Shown here: positions 43,980 through 55,520 of the stretch, in pieces | Position numbering within the stretch: the first letter of the stretch is position 1 | Layout: every line of letters starts with the position of its first letter | Assembly: GCF_016801025.1 (NCBI RefSeq) | Contig: NZ_CP068983.1 | Location: 3,898,501-3,962,500 of the forward strand | DNA length: 64,000 bases | Reading direction: 5' to 3' | DNA from: Paradevosia shaoguanensis | GTDB taxonomy: Bacteria; Pseudomonadota; Alphaproteobacteria; Rhizobiales; Devosiaceae | Notes under the pieces: model-generated | Database searches by the model: none | Told to the model about the DNA's origin: nothing | The model's input: only the letters and a program-made list of their open reading frames with translations | Translations under genes and position numbers: made by a program

Positions 43980-44165
43980 CGTCCCCTCCCGAGCGGAATC
44001 GCGCCGGGCCTTACGCCGGCACGCAAGCAAGACTTGTCGGGCGAGGTTATGCAAGGGGGCCGTAGACGGCGGGCCGAGACCTGCGATCTTTTCACAAAAT
44101 GGGCGTTGCGCTGAAAACGGTTTCACTCAATTCTCGATGTAACAATCCTGTCGCACGAGAGAGCC

Positions 44166-45605
44166 ATGCGCATTGCATTCGGTGGTTTCCATATCGAGTC
44201 CAGCACCTACAATCCGGTGCTGTCGCGGACCGAGGATTTCACTGTCTATCGAGGTGAGGCGCTGCTGGGGGCGCCGGCCTTCAAGTTTCTGCGCGAGTTC
44301 GATGCGACCTTCCTGCCGACGCTGCATGCGCGGGCCGTCCCTGGCGGGCCGATCGCGCGGGAGACCTATGAGGGGTTCAAGCGCGAATTTCTCGAACGGC
44401 TGACGGCATATGGGCCGATCGACGGGCTTTACCTCGCGCTGCATGGCGCCGCGTTCGTTGAGGGCATGGAGGATGCGGAGGGGGATTTCGTTGCGGCGGC
44501 GCGTGCTGTCGTCGGGCCGGATTGCCCGATCACGGCGAGCTATGACCTGCACGGCAATCTCTCGCAGCGCATCATCGATGGGCTCGACTGCTATTCGACC
44601 TATCGCACGGCGCCGCATATCGACGTCGAGGAGACGATGCGGCGGTCGGTGAAGCTACTGGTGCGGACGCTGAGTACGGGCGAGCGGCCGTCGCTGCTAT
44701 GGTGCCCGATACCGGTGGTGCTGCCCGGAGAAAAGACCTCGACGGAGGATCAGCCGGCGGCAGGCCTCTACGAGCGGCTGCCGGGGATCGATGCAATGCC
44801 CGGGATCTGGGACGCATCGCTGATGGTCGGCTATGTCTGGGCCGACGAGCCGCGGGCGACGGCGGCCGTGGTGATGACGGGCACGGATCGCGCGGCAATG
44901 GAGCGCGAGGCGGTGAAGCTGGCGCAGGCCTATTGGGACGCACGCGAAGATTTCGCCTTCGGATCGAAGACCGGGAGCATTGCCGAATGCGTGGACTGGG
45001 CGATGGCCAGCACGACCCATCCGGTGATCCTGGCGGATTCAGGGGATAATCCGACAGCGGGTGGCGTTGGGGATCGGGCAGACGTGCTGGCGGCGTTGAT
45101 CGACAAGCGAGCCAAGGGCGTGGTGCTGGCAGGCATTACCGACCGGCCGGCCACGGAAATGGCTTATGAGGCCGGTCTTGGGGCGACTATTCGGGTTTCC
45201 ATCGGAGCGACGCTGGACGGGGCAGGCAGCGAGCCGGTGGAGGTCGAGGCCAAGGTGGCGTTCCTGCTCGAGGTCGAGGACCCGGCGCTGCGCGAGGCGG
45301 TGCTGCAGGTGGGAGGGATTTCGGTGGTCGTGCATTCCAAGCGACGGCCGTATCACAACATCCACGACTTCATCCGGCTGGGGCTCAATCCGATGGATGC
45401 GCGGATCGTGGTGGTAAAATCGGGCTACCTGTCGCCGGAACTGGCGCCGATCGCCAACCCTTCGATCATGGCGTTGTCGCCTGGCGTGGTGGATCAGTTT
45501 GTCGAGCGGCTGCCGCGGGTGCGGAAGGTAGTGCCGACCTATCCGTTCGATCGGGGATTCGCGTATCGGCCGAAGGTGATCTGGTCGGCGCGGTCGAGCC
45601 AGTAA
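44166..45605 (+). CDS. M81 family metallopeptidase (MlrC/microcystinase C type)
   Basis: A 479-residue protein beginning MRIAFGGFHIESSTYNP, with LYLALHGAAFVEGMEDAEGD, ITASYDLHGNLSQRIIDGLD (metal site), TYRTAPHIDVEETMRRSV and ADSGDNPTAGGVGD. These are the motifs of the MlrC N- and C-terminal domains. Named after the Sphingomonas enzyme acting late in microcystin breakdown, but most members have unknown substrates and none is indicated here. It is divergent from the VOC gene and followed by a palindromic repeat. Confidence 0.9.
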   Translation: MRIAFGGFHIESSTYNPVLSRTEDFTVYRGEALLGAPAFKFLREFDATFLPTLHARAVPGGPIARETYEGFKREFLERLTAYGPIDGLYLALHGAAFVEGMEDAEGDFVAAARAVVGPDCPITASYDLHGNLSQRIIDGLDCYSTYRTAPHIDVEETMRRSVKLLVRTLSTGERPSLLWCPIPVVLPGEKTSTEDQPAAGLYERLPGIDAMPGIWDASLMVGYVWADEPRATAAVVMTGTDRAAMEREAVKLAQAYWDAREDFAFGSKTGSIAECVDWAMASTTHPVILADSGDNPTAGGVGDRADVLAALIDKRAKGVVLAGITDRPATEMAYEAGLGATIRVSIGATLDGAGSEPVEVEAKVAFLLEVEDPALREAVLQVGGISVVVHSKRRPYHNIHDFIRLGLNPMDARIVVVKSGYLSPELAPIANPSIMALSPGVVDQFVERLPRVRKVVPTYPFDRGFAYRPKVIWSARSSQ

Positions 45606-45737
45606 TCGCTCCGTGAGAGATAGTGGACGTGCCGGCGTCCTAGGGTCCGTACTCAATAAGTCCCGGCGCCCCCAGAGCGCTTATCTCCCCATCCGACAGA
45701 TTCCAACGCAAGCGCTGTCCGTCTGCCGCGCCACACC

Positions 45738-45835
45738 CACTGAACTTCCCCGGCCGCAGAGCCGGGGCCCACGGGTTCCTCCACTCGAGTGGAGGGTGGC
45801 AATGGGCCCCGGATCAAGTCCGGGGAAGTCCGGTG
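45738..45835. repeat. Palindromic intergenic repeat, copy D (best-preserved)
   Basis: 98 bp with ends CACTGAACTTCCCCGG and CCGGGGAAGTCCGGTG, which are inverted copies of one another. Inside lie GGCCGCAGAGCC (left hairpin), CTCCACTCGAGTGGAG (central perfect palindrome) and CCGGATCAAGTCCGG (right hairpin), predicting a three-armed fold. It sits between the convergent M81 and HAD genes. Confidence 0.82.
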
Positions 45836-45884
45836 ATGGGGCGGCCATCGCAACCTCATCTACCGGTGTAATTGAGCACGGACC

Positions 45885-46580
45885 CTACCGGAGCTTGCCT
45901 ACGAGGTCCTGCAGTTGGCCGAGGTGCTCGATCTGGCGGAAGCGGGGTTGGGTGGTGGGGGCTTCGATGTGTTCGTAGCTCCAGGTAAGGGCGTGGGGCA
46001 CGTAGACGCCCCAGCTGCCGGCTTCGATGGCGGGCACGACGTCGGACTTGAGTGAATTGCCGACCATGAGGGCGCGCTCGGGGCCGTCGGCGTGGCGGGA
46101 GAAGATCCGGGAATAGGTCGCGGCGTTCTTGTCGCTGACGATCTCGACGGCTTCGAAGAGATCGCCGAGGCCGGATTGGGCCAGTTTGCGCTCCTGGTCG
46201 AAGAGGTCGCCCTTGGTGATGAGGATGAGGCGGTAATCGTTCCTGAGGGCTTCGAGAGCGGCCAGTGCATGGGGCAGGGGCTCGATGGGGTGGCTGAGCA
46301 TTTCGCGGCCCGCGGCGAGGATTTCCGAGAGAACCGAGGCCGGAACCTTGCCATCGGTGACTTCGATGGCGGTTTCCAGCATCGAGAGGGTAAAGCCCTT
46401 GATGCCGAAGCCGTAGAGGCCGAGCGTGCGCTTTTCGGTTTCCAGCAGGCGCGCGGAGAGGTCGGTGGGCTCGGCGTAGTCGGCGAGCAATTGGGTGAAG
46501 CGGGTCTCGGTCAGGCGGTAGAATTGTTCATTCTGCCAGAGCGTGTCGTCCGCGTCGAAGCCGATTGCCGAGATGCTCAT
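45885..46580 (-). CDS. HAD family hydrolase
   Basis: A 231-residue haloacid-dehalogenase-type phosphatase. Motif I is GFDADDTLW (nucleophile and acid/base Asp), motif II Thr is in LILITKGD, motif III Lys is near LFDQERKLAQSG, and the motif IV acid is in VGNSLKSDVVPAIEAG. It has a mostly helical cap at about residues 15-90. Substrate not predictable. The start ATG has GGGAGAACCGGC upstream, and the gene diverges from eno. Confidence 0.88.
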   Translation of the reverse strand: MSISAIGFDADDTLWQNEQFYRLTETRFTQLLADYAEPTDLSARLLETEKRTLGLYGFGIKGFTLSMLETAIEVTDGKVPASVLSEILAAGREMLSHPIEPLPHALAALEALRNDYRLILITKGDLFDQERKLAQSGLGDLFEAVEIVSDKNAATYSRIFSRHADGPERALMVGNSLKSDVVPAIEAGSWGVYVPHALTWSYEHIEAPTTQPRFRQIEHLGQLQDLVGKLR

Positions 46581-46713
46581 GCCGGTTCTCCCAGTGCCTC
46601 AAGCCGCATAGCGGCTAACGTTGTCGTGCGCCAGTTGCTGTTGCATCGTTTGCGCGGCCGAAGAGGTATTTTTGCAGCTCCCTCTTCCAGTTGTCACAAA
46701 GCTTCAATATTGA

Positions 46714-48487
<1,774 letters not shown>

Positions 48488-48617
48488 TTCCGGTCCGAAG
48501 CTGATTGCGTGCTCGGACAACCGATGAGGGGCAGGGACGTTCCCTTGCGCATTTTTCGCCTAAACCCGGTCTTAACCGTAAGGCTCGCATAATGTTGGTC
48601 ACCTCATCTGCTACCGT

Positions 48618-49019
48618 ATGCCCATGCCGACTCGTCTCAAACGCCCTGCATTCTGGCGCCCGCTCGCGGTAACCGTCGCGTTGGTCGGTTTTCAGGGCTA
48701 TCTCGGATACAGCGCCCTCAACGGGCAGTTCGGCACGCTCAGCCAGGAGCAGATGAAGGCTGATATCGAGGAACTCAAGGCAGAGTCCTCGGTGCTGCAG
48801 GCCGAAATCGATTCCTATCGGCACCGGGCCAGCCTTTTCGACGCTTCGCGCCTCGATCCCGACATCCTGACCGAGCAGGCCCGCGCATTGCTGAGCATGG
48901 CGCGACCGGAAGATATCGTGGTGATGGTTGATGAGAGCGGTAAACCTGTTTTAGGTTCATCGTCTAAATTAGCTGAACAGCAGTTAACCAATCTTATCCA
49001 AGGTAATTCAGGTAGATAG
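48618..49019 (+). CDS. ftsB: Septum formation initiator (FtsB/DivIC family) protein
   Basis: A 133-residue bitopic division protein. A short cytoplasmic N-terminus leads to one transmembrane helix (about 13-30, WRPLAVTVALVGFQGYLGYS) and a periplasmic coiled coil (LSQEQMKADIEELKAESSVLQ). A conserved DPDILTEQARALLSMARPED follows. FtsB connects FtsL and FtsQ in the divisome. The eno-ftsB-pdhA order is conserved in Alphaproteobacteria. A second ATG at 48624 is an equally good start. Confidence 0.88.
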   Translation: MPMPTRLKRPAFWRPLAVTVALVGFQGYLGYSALNGQFGTLSQEQMKADIEELKAESSVLQAEIDSYRHRASLFDASRLDPDILTEQARALLSMARPEDIVVMVDESGKPVLGSSSKLAEQQLTNLIQGNSGR

Positions 49020-49139
49020 CGTGTTTTGCTAGCGCGAAACATCGTTTGTGCCCTGCGACACTCTTGCGCTATTGTCCGCGGCTGTGGCCTACTGAGGTCA
49101 CGGTTACAGCGGCATTCCACACTATTCGGAGCATAGCCC

Positions 49140-50156
49140 ATGGCGCGCAAGGCGACGGTGGCCTCAAAGGCCCAAACGAACGTCCCTGAACTCACCAAGG
49201 AACAGGAACTTTCCGCCTATCGCGACATGCTTCTGATCCGGCGCTTCGAAGAGAAGGCCGGTCAGCTTTACGGCATGGGCCTGATCGGCGGTTTCTGCCA
49301 TCTCTATATCGGCCAGGAAGCCGTGGTGACCGGCATCACCATGGCGAGTAAAAAGGGCGAAGACGCCCAGATCACGGGCTACCGCGATCACGGCCATATG
49401 CTGGTGATGGGGCTGGACCCCAAGGGCGTGATGGCCGAACTCACCGGACGCCAGGGCGGCCTGTCGAAAGGCAAAGGCGGCTCGATGCACATGTTCTCGA
49501 ACGAGCATCGCTTCTACGGCGGCAACGGCATCGTGGGTGCGCAGGTGAGCCTGGGCACGGGCCTGGCCTTTGCCAGCCAGTATCGCGGCGATGGCACGGT
49601 GAGCCTTGCCTATTTCGGCGACGGTGCGTCGAACCAGGGGCAGGTCTATGAGAGCTTCAACATGGCCAAGCTCTGGAACCTGCCGGTCGTCTATATCATC
49701 GAGAATAACCATTACGGCATGGGCACCTCGCTCGAGCGTGCCGCATCCACCACGGACCTGTCCCAGCGCGGTCGTTCGTTCGACATTCCGGGCGAGCAGG
49801 TCGACGGCATGGACGTGCGTATGGTCTATGACGCCGCCAAGCGCGCCATCGAGCACGCGCGGAGCGGCAAGGGCCCGTATATCCTCGAAATGCTGACCTA
49901 TCGCTATCGCGGCCACTCCATGTCCGACCCGGCCAAGTACCGGTCCAAGGAAGAAGTGCAGACGATGCGCGCCGAGCATGATGCGATCGAGCAAAGCAAG
50001 CAGCGCATCCTCGAAAAGCGCTACGGCACCGAGGAAAGCCTCAAGGCCATCGAGGCCGAGGTTCGCGCCATCGTCACGGAAGCCGCCGACTTTGCGACCA
50101 ACGATCCCGAGCCGGATGTGTCCGAGCTCTGGACCGATATCACGCTTCCGGCCTGA
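49140..50156 (+). CDS. pdhA: Pyruvate dehydrogenase E1 component, alpha subunit
   Basis: A 338-residue thiamine-diphosphate-dependent subunit that decarboxylates pyruvate. The ThDP motif runs from YFGDGASNQGQVYESFNMA to VVYIIENNHYGMGT. The region with the phosphorylation-loop equivalent (TYRYRGHSMSDPAKYRSKEE) is typical of alpha2beta2 E1 enzymes. First gene of the pdh operon; the 120-bp gap from ftsB should hold a promoter, though I could not define one well. Confidence 0.96.
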   Translation: MARKATVASKAQTNVPELTKEQELSAYRDMLLIRRFEEKAGQLYGMGLIGGFCHLYIGQEAVVTGITMASKKGEDAQITGYRDHGHMLVMGLDPKGVMAELTGRQGGLSKGKGGSMHMFSNEHRFYGGNGIVGAQVSLGTGLAFASQYRGDGTVSLAYFGDGASNQGQVYESFNMAKLWNLPVVYIIENNHYGMGTSLERAASTTDLSQRGRSFDIPGEQVDGMDVRMVYDAAKRAIEHARSGKGPYILEMLTYRYRGHSMSDPAKYRSKEEVQTMRAEHDAIEQSKQRILEKRYGTEESLKAIEAEVRAIVTEAADFATNDPEPDVSELWTDITLPA

Positions 50157-50215
50157 CCCAAGACATTCCCCGCAAGCCGGCGCTCGGAAGCGCGGCGATA
50201 CGGCAGGAGACCTAA

Positions 50216-51586
50216 ATGCCCAATATTCTGATGCCCGCCCTGTCGCCGACGATGGAAGAGGGCAAACTGGCCAAGTGGCTCGTCAAGGAAGGCGACATCG
50301 TATCGCCCGGCGACGTATTGGCCGAGATCGAGACCGACAAGGCGACGATGGAAGTCGAATCCATCGATAGCGGCACCGTCAAGAAGCTGCTGGTTGCCGA
50401 AGGTACGGAAGGCGTCAAGGTCAATACGCCGATCGCGCTGGTGCTGGCGGAAGGCGAGCAGGTTGGCGACGAGCAGCCGGCCGAGCCGACGACCAAGCCG
50501 GAAGTGGTGGCCGAGACGGTCCCCGCGGTTGTGGCGGCTCCCGCCGCCGGCGCGCCGACCTTCGTGCCTGCCGCCGACCCGGATCTGCCGGCCAATGTCG
50601 AATATGTCGAGATGACGGTGCGCGAAGCGCTGCGCGAGGCCATGGCCGAGGAAATGCGCCGCGACCCGGACATCTTCATCATGGGTGAGGAAGTCGCCCA
50701 GTACCAGGGTGCCTACAAGGTGACCCAGGGCCTGCTCGACGAATTCGGCGAGAAGCGAGTCATCGACACCCCGATTACCGAGCATGGCTTTGCCGGCTTG
50801 GGCGTCGGCGCGGCCTTCGCAGGTCTTCGCCCGATCATCGAGTTCATGACCTGGAACTTCGCCATGCAGGCGATCGACCAGATCATCAACTCGGCCGCCA
50901 AGCAGCTCTATATGTCCGGCGGGCAGGTGACTGCGCCCATCGTGTTCCGCGGTCCCAACGGCGTCGCCTCTCGCGTTGCCGCCCAGCACAGCCAGGATTA
51001 TTCGGCCTGGTACTCGCACATTCCGGGCCTGACCGTGGTCGCCCCGTTCAGCGCGGCTGACGCCAAGGGCCTGCTCAAGGCGGCGATCCGCTCGAACAAC
51101 CCGATCGTCTTCCTCGAAAACGAAATCCTCTACGGCTCGACCGGCCTCGTGCCCAAGGTCGACGACTACGTGCTGCCGATCGGCAAGGCGCGCATCGTCC
51201 GCGAGGGCAAGGACGCGACCATCGTCTCCTTCTCCATGGGCATGCGCTACGCGTTGCAGGCCACTGAGAAGCTGGTTGCCGAGGGCATTGACGTCGAACT
51301 CATCGACCTGCGCACGCTGCGCCCGATGGACAGCGCCGCGGTCATCGAATCCGTCAAGAAGACCGGCCGCCTCGTGACGGTTGAAGAAGGCTGGCCACAG
51401 GGCGGCATCGGTGCCGAACTCGCAGCGCGCGTGATGGAAGGCGCCTTCGACTATCTCGACGCCCCCGTGACTCGCGTCACCGGCAAGGATGTGCCGATGC
51501 CTTACGCCGCCAACCTCGAAAAGCTGGCCCTGCCGAACGTCGATGAGGTCGTCGCGGCGGTCAAGGCCGTGACCTATCGGAACTGA
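50216..51586 (+). CDS. pdhB: Pyruvate dehydrogenase E1 component, beta subunit, with N-terminal lipoyl domain
   Basis: A 456-residue protein. Residues 1-80 form a lipoyl domain ([20 protein letters not shown]; lipoyl-lysine in [10 protein letters not shown]), then a Pro/Ala linker (about 85-120), then the transketolase-like E1 beta domain ([50 protein letters not shown]) and C-terminal domain ([18 protein letters not shown]). The lipoyl fusion to E1 beta is an alphaproteobacterial trait. Confidence 0.96.
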   Translation: MPNILMPALSPTMEEGKLAKWLVKEGDIVSPGDVLAEIETDKATMEVESIDSGTVKKLLVAEGTEGVKVNTPIALVLAEGEQVGDEQPAEPTTKPEVVAETVPAVVAAPAAGAPTFVPAADPDLPANVEYVEMTVREALREAMAEEMRRDPDIFIMGEEVAQYQGAYKVTQGLLDEFGEKRVIDTPITEHGFAGLGVGAAFAGLRPIIEFMTWNFAMQAIDQIINSAAKQLYMSGGQVTAPIVFRGPNGVASRVAAQHSQDYSAWYSHIPGLTVVAPFSAADAKGLLKAAIRSNNPIVFLENEILYGSTGLVPKVDDYVLPIGKARIVREGKDATIVSFSMGMRYALQATEKLVAEGIDVELIDLRTLRPMDSAAVIESVKKTGRLVTVEEGWPQGGIGAELAARVMEGAFDYLDAPVTRVTGKDVPMPYAANLEKLALPNVDEVVAAVKAVTYRN

Positions 51587-51597
51587 GAGAGGCTTTC

Positions 51598-52986
51598 ATG
51601 AGCATCAACATCACCATGCCGGCGCTCTCTCCGACGATGGAAGAGGGCAAGCTTGCCAAGTGGCACGTCAAGGAAGGCGATAGCGTTTCCTCCGGTGACG
51701 TGATCGCCGAAATCGAGACCGACAAGGCCACGATGGAAGTCGAGGCCGTGGACGAAGGCAAGATCGGCAAGATCGTCGTGGCCGAGGGCACCGAGGGCGT
51801 GAAAGTCAATTCGGTCATCGCCATCCTGTTGCAGGAAGGCGAGAGCGCCGATGCCGTGGCCAAGGCCCCGGCGGCTCCGGCTCCCAAGGCCGCTGCGCCG
51901 GCACCCGCTGCCGCAGCGCCCGCTCCGGCCGTGCAGTCGACTGCTACGGGTTCCGCAGTAGCCGCGCCGGCTGAGCGCGCCGCTCTGGTGGACAAAGTGG
52001 CCCAGCTTGGCAGCACGCTGCAGCAGGCTGCCAATACCAACGGGTCGCGCATCTTCGCTTCGCCGCTCGCTCGTCGCCTGGCCAAGGAAGCCGGCATCGA
52101 CGTGTCCGCCATTTCCGGCACCGGTCCGCATGGCCGCGTGGTCAAGGCTGACGTCGAGGCTGTGAAGTCGGGCAAGTCGTCGCTCAAGGCTCCGGCACCC
52201 GCCGCAGCGGCTTCCGCTCCGGCCGGCGCTGCAATTGCGGGTGGCATGACCAAGGCCCAGGTTCTCGCTCTCTATCCCGAGGGCAGCTATGAGGCCGTGC
52301 CGAACGACGGCATGCGCAAGACTGTCGCCGCGCGCCTCACCGAGAGCAAGCAGACGGTTCCGCATTTCTACCTGACGCTCGACTGCAAGATCGACGCGTT
52401 GCTCGCCGCCCGCGAGCAGATCAACTTCGCCGCGCCCAAGTCCAAGGACGGCAAGCCGGAGTACAAGCTCTCGGTCAACGACTTCGTCATGAAGGCCTGG
52501 GCCGTGGCGCTCCAGCGCGTTCCGGCTGCCAACGCGACCTGGGCCGGGGACTCGATCCTCTACCACAAGCGTTCGGACGTGGCCGTTGCGGTCGCCGTAC
52601 CCGGCGGTCTCTTCACCCCGGTGGTCAAGTCGGCCGACACCAAGTCGCTGCGCGAGATATCCGAGGAAGTGAAGGACCTCGCCGGTCGCGCCCGCAACAA
52701 GAAGCTGGCTCCGCACGAATACCAGGGCGGTTCGACCTCGGTTTCCAACCTCGGCATGTTCGGCATCCGCGAATTCGCCGCCGTCATCAACCCGCCGCAC
52801 GGCACGATCCTCGCGGTCGGCGTCGGCGAAGAGCGCGTCTATGCGGACAAGGGCCAGGTCAAGGTCGGCAACTTCATGACCGTGACCCTCTCCTGCGACC
52901 ACCGCGCCGTCGACGGTGCGCTCGGCGCGGAAGTCCTCGGCGTCTTCAAGGGCCTGATCGAAAATCCCGTCATGATGCTGGCTTAA
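51598..52986 (+). CDS. pdhC: Pyruvate dehydrogenase E2 component (dihydrolipoamide acetyltransferase)
   Basis: A 462-residue core enzyme. The lipoyl domain ([15 protein letters not shown]) is almost the same as in pdhB. Then come an Ala/Pro linker, a peripheral-subunit-binding domain ([34 protein letters not shown]), a second linker and the catalytic CoA-dependent acyltransferase domain ending in [20 protein letters not shown] (catalytic His and Asp). It starts 11 bases after pdhB. Confidence 0.96.
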   Translation: MSINITMPALSPTMEEGKLAKWHVKEGDSVSSGDVIAEIETDKATMEVEAVDEGKIGKIVVAEGTEGVKVNSVIAILLQEGESADAVAKAPAAPAPKAAAPAPAAAAPAPAVQSTATGSAVAAPAERAALVDKVAQLGSTLQQAANTNGSRIFASPLARRLAKEAGIDVSAISGTGPHGRVVKADVEAVKSGKSSLKAPAPAAAASAPAGAAIAGGMTKAQVLALYPEGSYEAVPNDGMRKTVAARLTESKQTVPHFYLTLDCKIDALLAAREQINFAAPKSKDGKPEYKLSVNDFVMKAWAVALQRVPAANATWAGDSILYHKRSDVAVAVAVPGGLFTPVVKSADTKSLREISEEVKDLAGRARNKKLAPHEYQGGSTSVSNLGMFGIREFAAVINPPHGTILAVGVGEERVYADKGQVKVGNFMTVTLSCDHRAVDGALGAEVLGVFKGLIENPVMMLA

Positions 52987-52996
52987 GGGCAGGGCG

Positions 52997-53644
52997 ATGA
53001 AGAACATCCTCGCCTATGGCGACAGCCTGACGTTTGGCGCCAGCCCGCTTCCGAACGGCCCGCGCCATGCCTATGAGGACCGTTGGGCCAGCCGGCTTGA
53101 GGCGGGACTCGAGGGCAAGGCGCGCGTCTTCGCCGAGGGGTTGGGCGGGCGAACGACCGTCTTCGACGACTGGGCGGCCAATTTCGAGCTCAACGGCGCC
53201 AAGACGCTCCCGGTAATGCTGGCCACGCATTCGCCGCTGGACCTGGTGATCCTGTTCCTGGGCACCAATGACCTGAAGCCCTACATCAACGGCAGCGCGT
53301 TGCAGGCCTCGTTCGGCGTGCGTCGGCTGATCCAGGTCATCCGCGGGCATTTCGGGGCTCTGCTCGAGCCGATTCCGCACATCATGATCGTGGCCCCGCC
53401 GCATCTCGTGGCGTCGGCCAACAGCGACGTGATCGAGCGCTTCGGCGGCAGCAACGGCATCGCGCAGTCGCAGACTTTCGCGAGTCATTATGCAAAGCGC
53501 GCAGCGGAGCTGGGCGTGGCGTTCTTCGACGCCTCGACTGTCGCCAAGGCGGACCCGGCTGACGGCGTTCACCTCGACGCGCGAAACACACGTGCTATCG
53601 GCGACGGCCTCGTGCCGGTCGTCAAATCACTGCTCGGCCTCTAG
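52997..53644 (+). CDS. SGNH/GDSL-family hydrolase
   Basis: A 215-residue esterase-like protein. Block I is AYGDSLTFGASP (nucleophile Ser), block III is FLGTNDLKPYI (oxyanion Asn) and block V is DGVHLDARNT (catalytic Asp and His). No signal peptide, so it is cytoplasmic. It sits ten bases after pdhC and 24 bases before lpdA, inside the pyruvate dehydrogenase operon. Substrate unknown; an arylesterase or thioesterase-like activity is possible. Confidence 0.87.
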   Translation: MKNILAYGDSLTFGASPLPNGPRHAYEDRWASRLEAGLEGKARVFAEGLGGRTTVFDDWAANFELNGAKTLPVMLATHSPLDLVILFLGTNDLKPYINGSALQASFGVRRLIQVIRGHFGALLEPIPHIMIVAPPHLVASANSDVIERFGGSNGIAQSQTFASHYAKRAAELGVAFFDASTVAKADPADGVHLDARNTRAIGDGLVPVVKSLLGL

Positions 53645-53668
53645 GCCTGCCAACTCCAAGAGGAGCCC

Positions 53669-55108
53669 ATGGCTGACTCATACGATCTGATTGTCATCGG
53701 TGCCGGTCCCGGCGGTTACGTCGCGGCCATCCGCGCGGCCCAGCTGGGCATGAAGACCGCCATCATCGAGCGCGAGCACATGGCCGGCATCTGCTCGAAC
53801 TGGGGTTGTATCCCGACCAAGGCGCTGCTGCGCTCGGCCGAGATCTACAGCCACATGGGCCACGCCAAGGATTACGGCCTCAGCGCCGAGAAGTTCGGCT
53901 TCGACATCGACGCCATCGTCAAGCGCTCGCGCGCCATCGCCGGCCAGATGAACAACGGCGTCCAGTTCCTCATGAAGAAGAACAAGGTCGACATCATCTG
54001 GGGCGAAGCCGCGCTGACCTCGGCAAACGAGATCAAGGTGGTCAAAACCACCAAGAAGCCGATGGAGCCGCAATGGCCGGCGCCCAAGAACACGCTGGGC
54101 GAGGGCACCTACAAGGCCAAGAACATCATCATCGCCACCGGCGCGCGTCCGCGCGTGCTCCCGGGCATCGAGCCCGATGGCGACAAGATCTGGACCTATT
54201 TCGAGGCGATGAAGCCGGCTGCCATGCCCAAGTCGCTCGCCATCATGGGTTCGGGCGCCATCGGTATCGAGTTCGCCTCGTTCTACCGCTCGCTGGGCGC
54301 CGAAGTGACGGTGATCGAGCTGCTGCCGCAGATCTTGCCGGTGGAAGATGCCGAGATCGCCGCCCATGTGCGCAAGCGCATGGAAAAGCGCGGCATCAAG
54401 TTCATGACCGACGCCAAGGTGTCCAAGGTTGAAAAGACCAAGGACGGCATCGTCGCCAGCGTCGAGTTCAAGGACGGCAAGACCACCACGGTCGCGGCCG
54501 ACAAGCTGATCTCGGCCGTCGGCGTGCAGTGCAACACCGAGAACCTCGGGCTCGAGAAGGTGGGCGTCAAGATCGACCGCGGCGCCATCGTCATCGACGG
54601 ATACGGACGCACGAGCGTGCCGGGCGTCTGGGCCATCGGCGACGTCGCCGGCCCGCCGATGCTCGCGCACAAGGCCGAGCACGAGGCTGTCGTCACCGTC
54701 GAGACCATTGCGGGCCTCAAGACCCATGGGCTCGACAAGAGCAAGGTGCCGGGCTGCACCTATTGCGAGCCGCAGGTGGCGAGCGTGGGGCTGACCGAGG
54801 CCAAGGCCAAGGAAGCCGGACGCGACATCAAGGTCGGCCGCTTCCCGTTCATCGGCAACGGCAAGGCCATTGCGCTGGGCGAGCCGGATGGCCTGGTCAA
54901 GACCATCTTCGACGCCAAGACCGGCGAGCTCCTCGGAGCCCATATGGTCGGCGCGGAGGTGACCGAGCTTATCCAGGGCTTTGTGATCTCGATGAACCTC
55001 GAGACCACCGAGGAAGAACTCATCCACACCATCTTCCCGCATCCGACCCTGAGCGAGACGATGAAGGAAAGCGTGCTCGATGCCTATGGGCGCGCGCTCA
55101 ACATCTGA
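53669..55108 (+). CDS. lpdA: Dihydrolipoyl dehydrogenase (E3)
   Basis: A 479-residue flavoprotein reoxidising dihydrolipoamide with NAD+. The FAD motif is DLIVIGAGPGGYVAAIRAA, and the redox-active cysteines are in GICSNWGCIPTKALLRSAE. The NAD motif is LAIMGSGAIGIEFASFYRSL, and the C-terminal His-Glu pair is in HTIFPHPTLSETMKE. AAGAGGAG precedes its ATG. It completes the E1alpha-E1beta-E2-E3 set. Confidence 0.96.
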   Translation: MADSYDLIVIGAGPGGYVAAIRAAQLGMKTAIIEREHMAGICSNWGCIPTKALLRSAEIYSHMGHAKDYGLSAEKFGFDIDAIVKRSRAIAGQMNNGVQFLMKKNKVDIIWGEAALTSANEIKVVKTTKKPMEPQWPAPKNTLGEGTYKAKNIIIATGARPRVLPGIEPDGDKIWTYFEAMKPAAMPKSLAIMGSGAIGIEFASFYRSLGAEVTVIELLPQILPVEDAEIAAHVRKRMEKRGIKFMTDAKVSKVEKTKDGIVASVEFKDGKTTTVAADKLISAVGVQCNTENLGLEKVGVKIDRGAIVIDGYGRTSVPGVWAIGDVAGPPMLAHKAEHEAVVTVETIAGLKTHGLDKSKVPGCTYCEPQVASVGLTEAKAKEAGRDIKVGRFPFIGNGKAIALGEPDGLVKTIFDAKTGELLGAHMVGAEVTELIQGFVISMNLETTEEELIHTIFPHPTLSETMKESVLDAYGRALNI

Positions 55109-55214
55109 GGCTTGAAGCGCGGGCTGCTACAGGCGATATGTCAGTGGCATTTTCACGGGGGACGCGAAGATGGCTGTTCCGCAGCGCAGAAATACAGGAC
55201 CTGAAGGTTTCGCC

Positions 55215-55478
55215 ATGAGCATCAATGCCCGCGCGCTCGTCATCTTCCTGGCCATTGGCCTCGTGGCCGGTTGGCTTGCGGGGCTGGTCGTGGGCGGCTC
55301 GGGCGGGCTGTTCGGCTCGCTGCTCAAGGGCGTGATCGGCGCGTTCGTGGGCGGCTATCTGTTTGCGGCGCTCAATATCAATCTGGGGATCAAGAACACT
55401 ATCGTGACCCAGATCATTACTGCGACGGTGGGTGCCATCGTCGTGGTGCTGGCGGCAAGGCTCATCGCCGGCGCCTGA
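55215..55478 (+). CDS. GlsB/YeaQ/YmgE family membrane protein
   Basis: An 87-residue protein with three transmembrane segments: ALVIFLAIGLVAGWLAGLVV, LLKGVIGAFVGGYLFAAL and IITATVGAIVVVLAARLIAG. It has the glycine-rich GGSGGLFGSLLKGVIGAFVGG of transglycosylase-associated/stress-response membrane proteins. Role unclear. GAAGG precedes the ATG at 55215; the upstream in-frame ATG at 55170 would add 15 polar residues and is less likely. It lies between lpdA and lipA. Confidence 0.85.
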   Translation: MSINARALVIFLAIGLVAGWLAGLVVGGSGGLFGSLLKGVIGAFVGGYLFAALNINLGIKNTIVTQIITATVGAIVVVLAARLIAGA

Positions 55479-55520
55479 TCCACCCTGGGGAGGGTTGGCG
55501 AGGAGAGTTAAGAGGTACTC

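Noticed and set aside
43440-44114. A 224-codon plus-strand frame overlapping the VOC gene region
   Set aside because: It is the antisense of the VOC gene, which has clear family motifs and a strong ribosome site on the minus strand.
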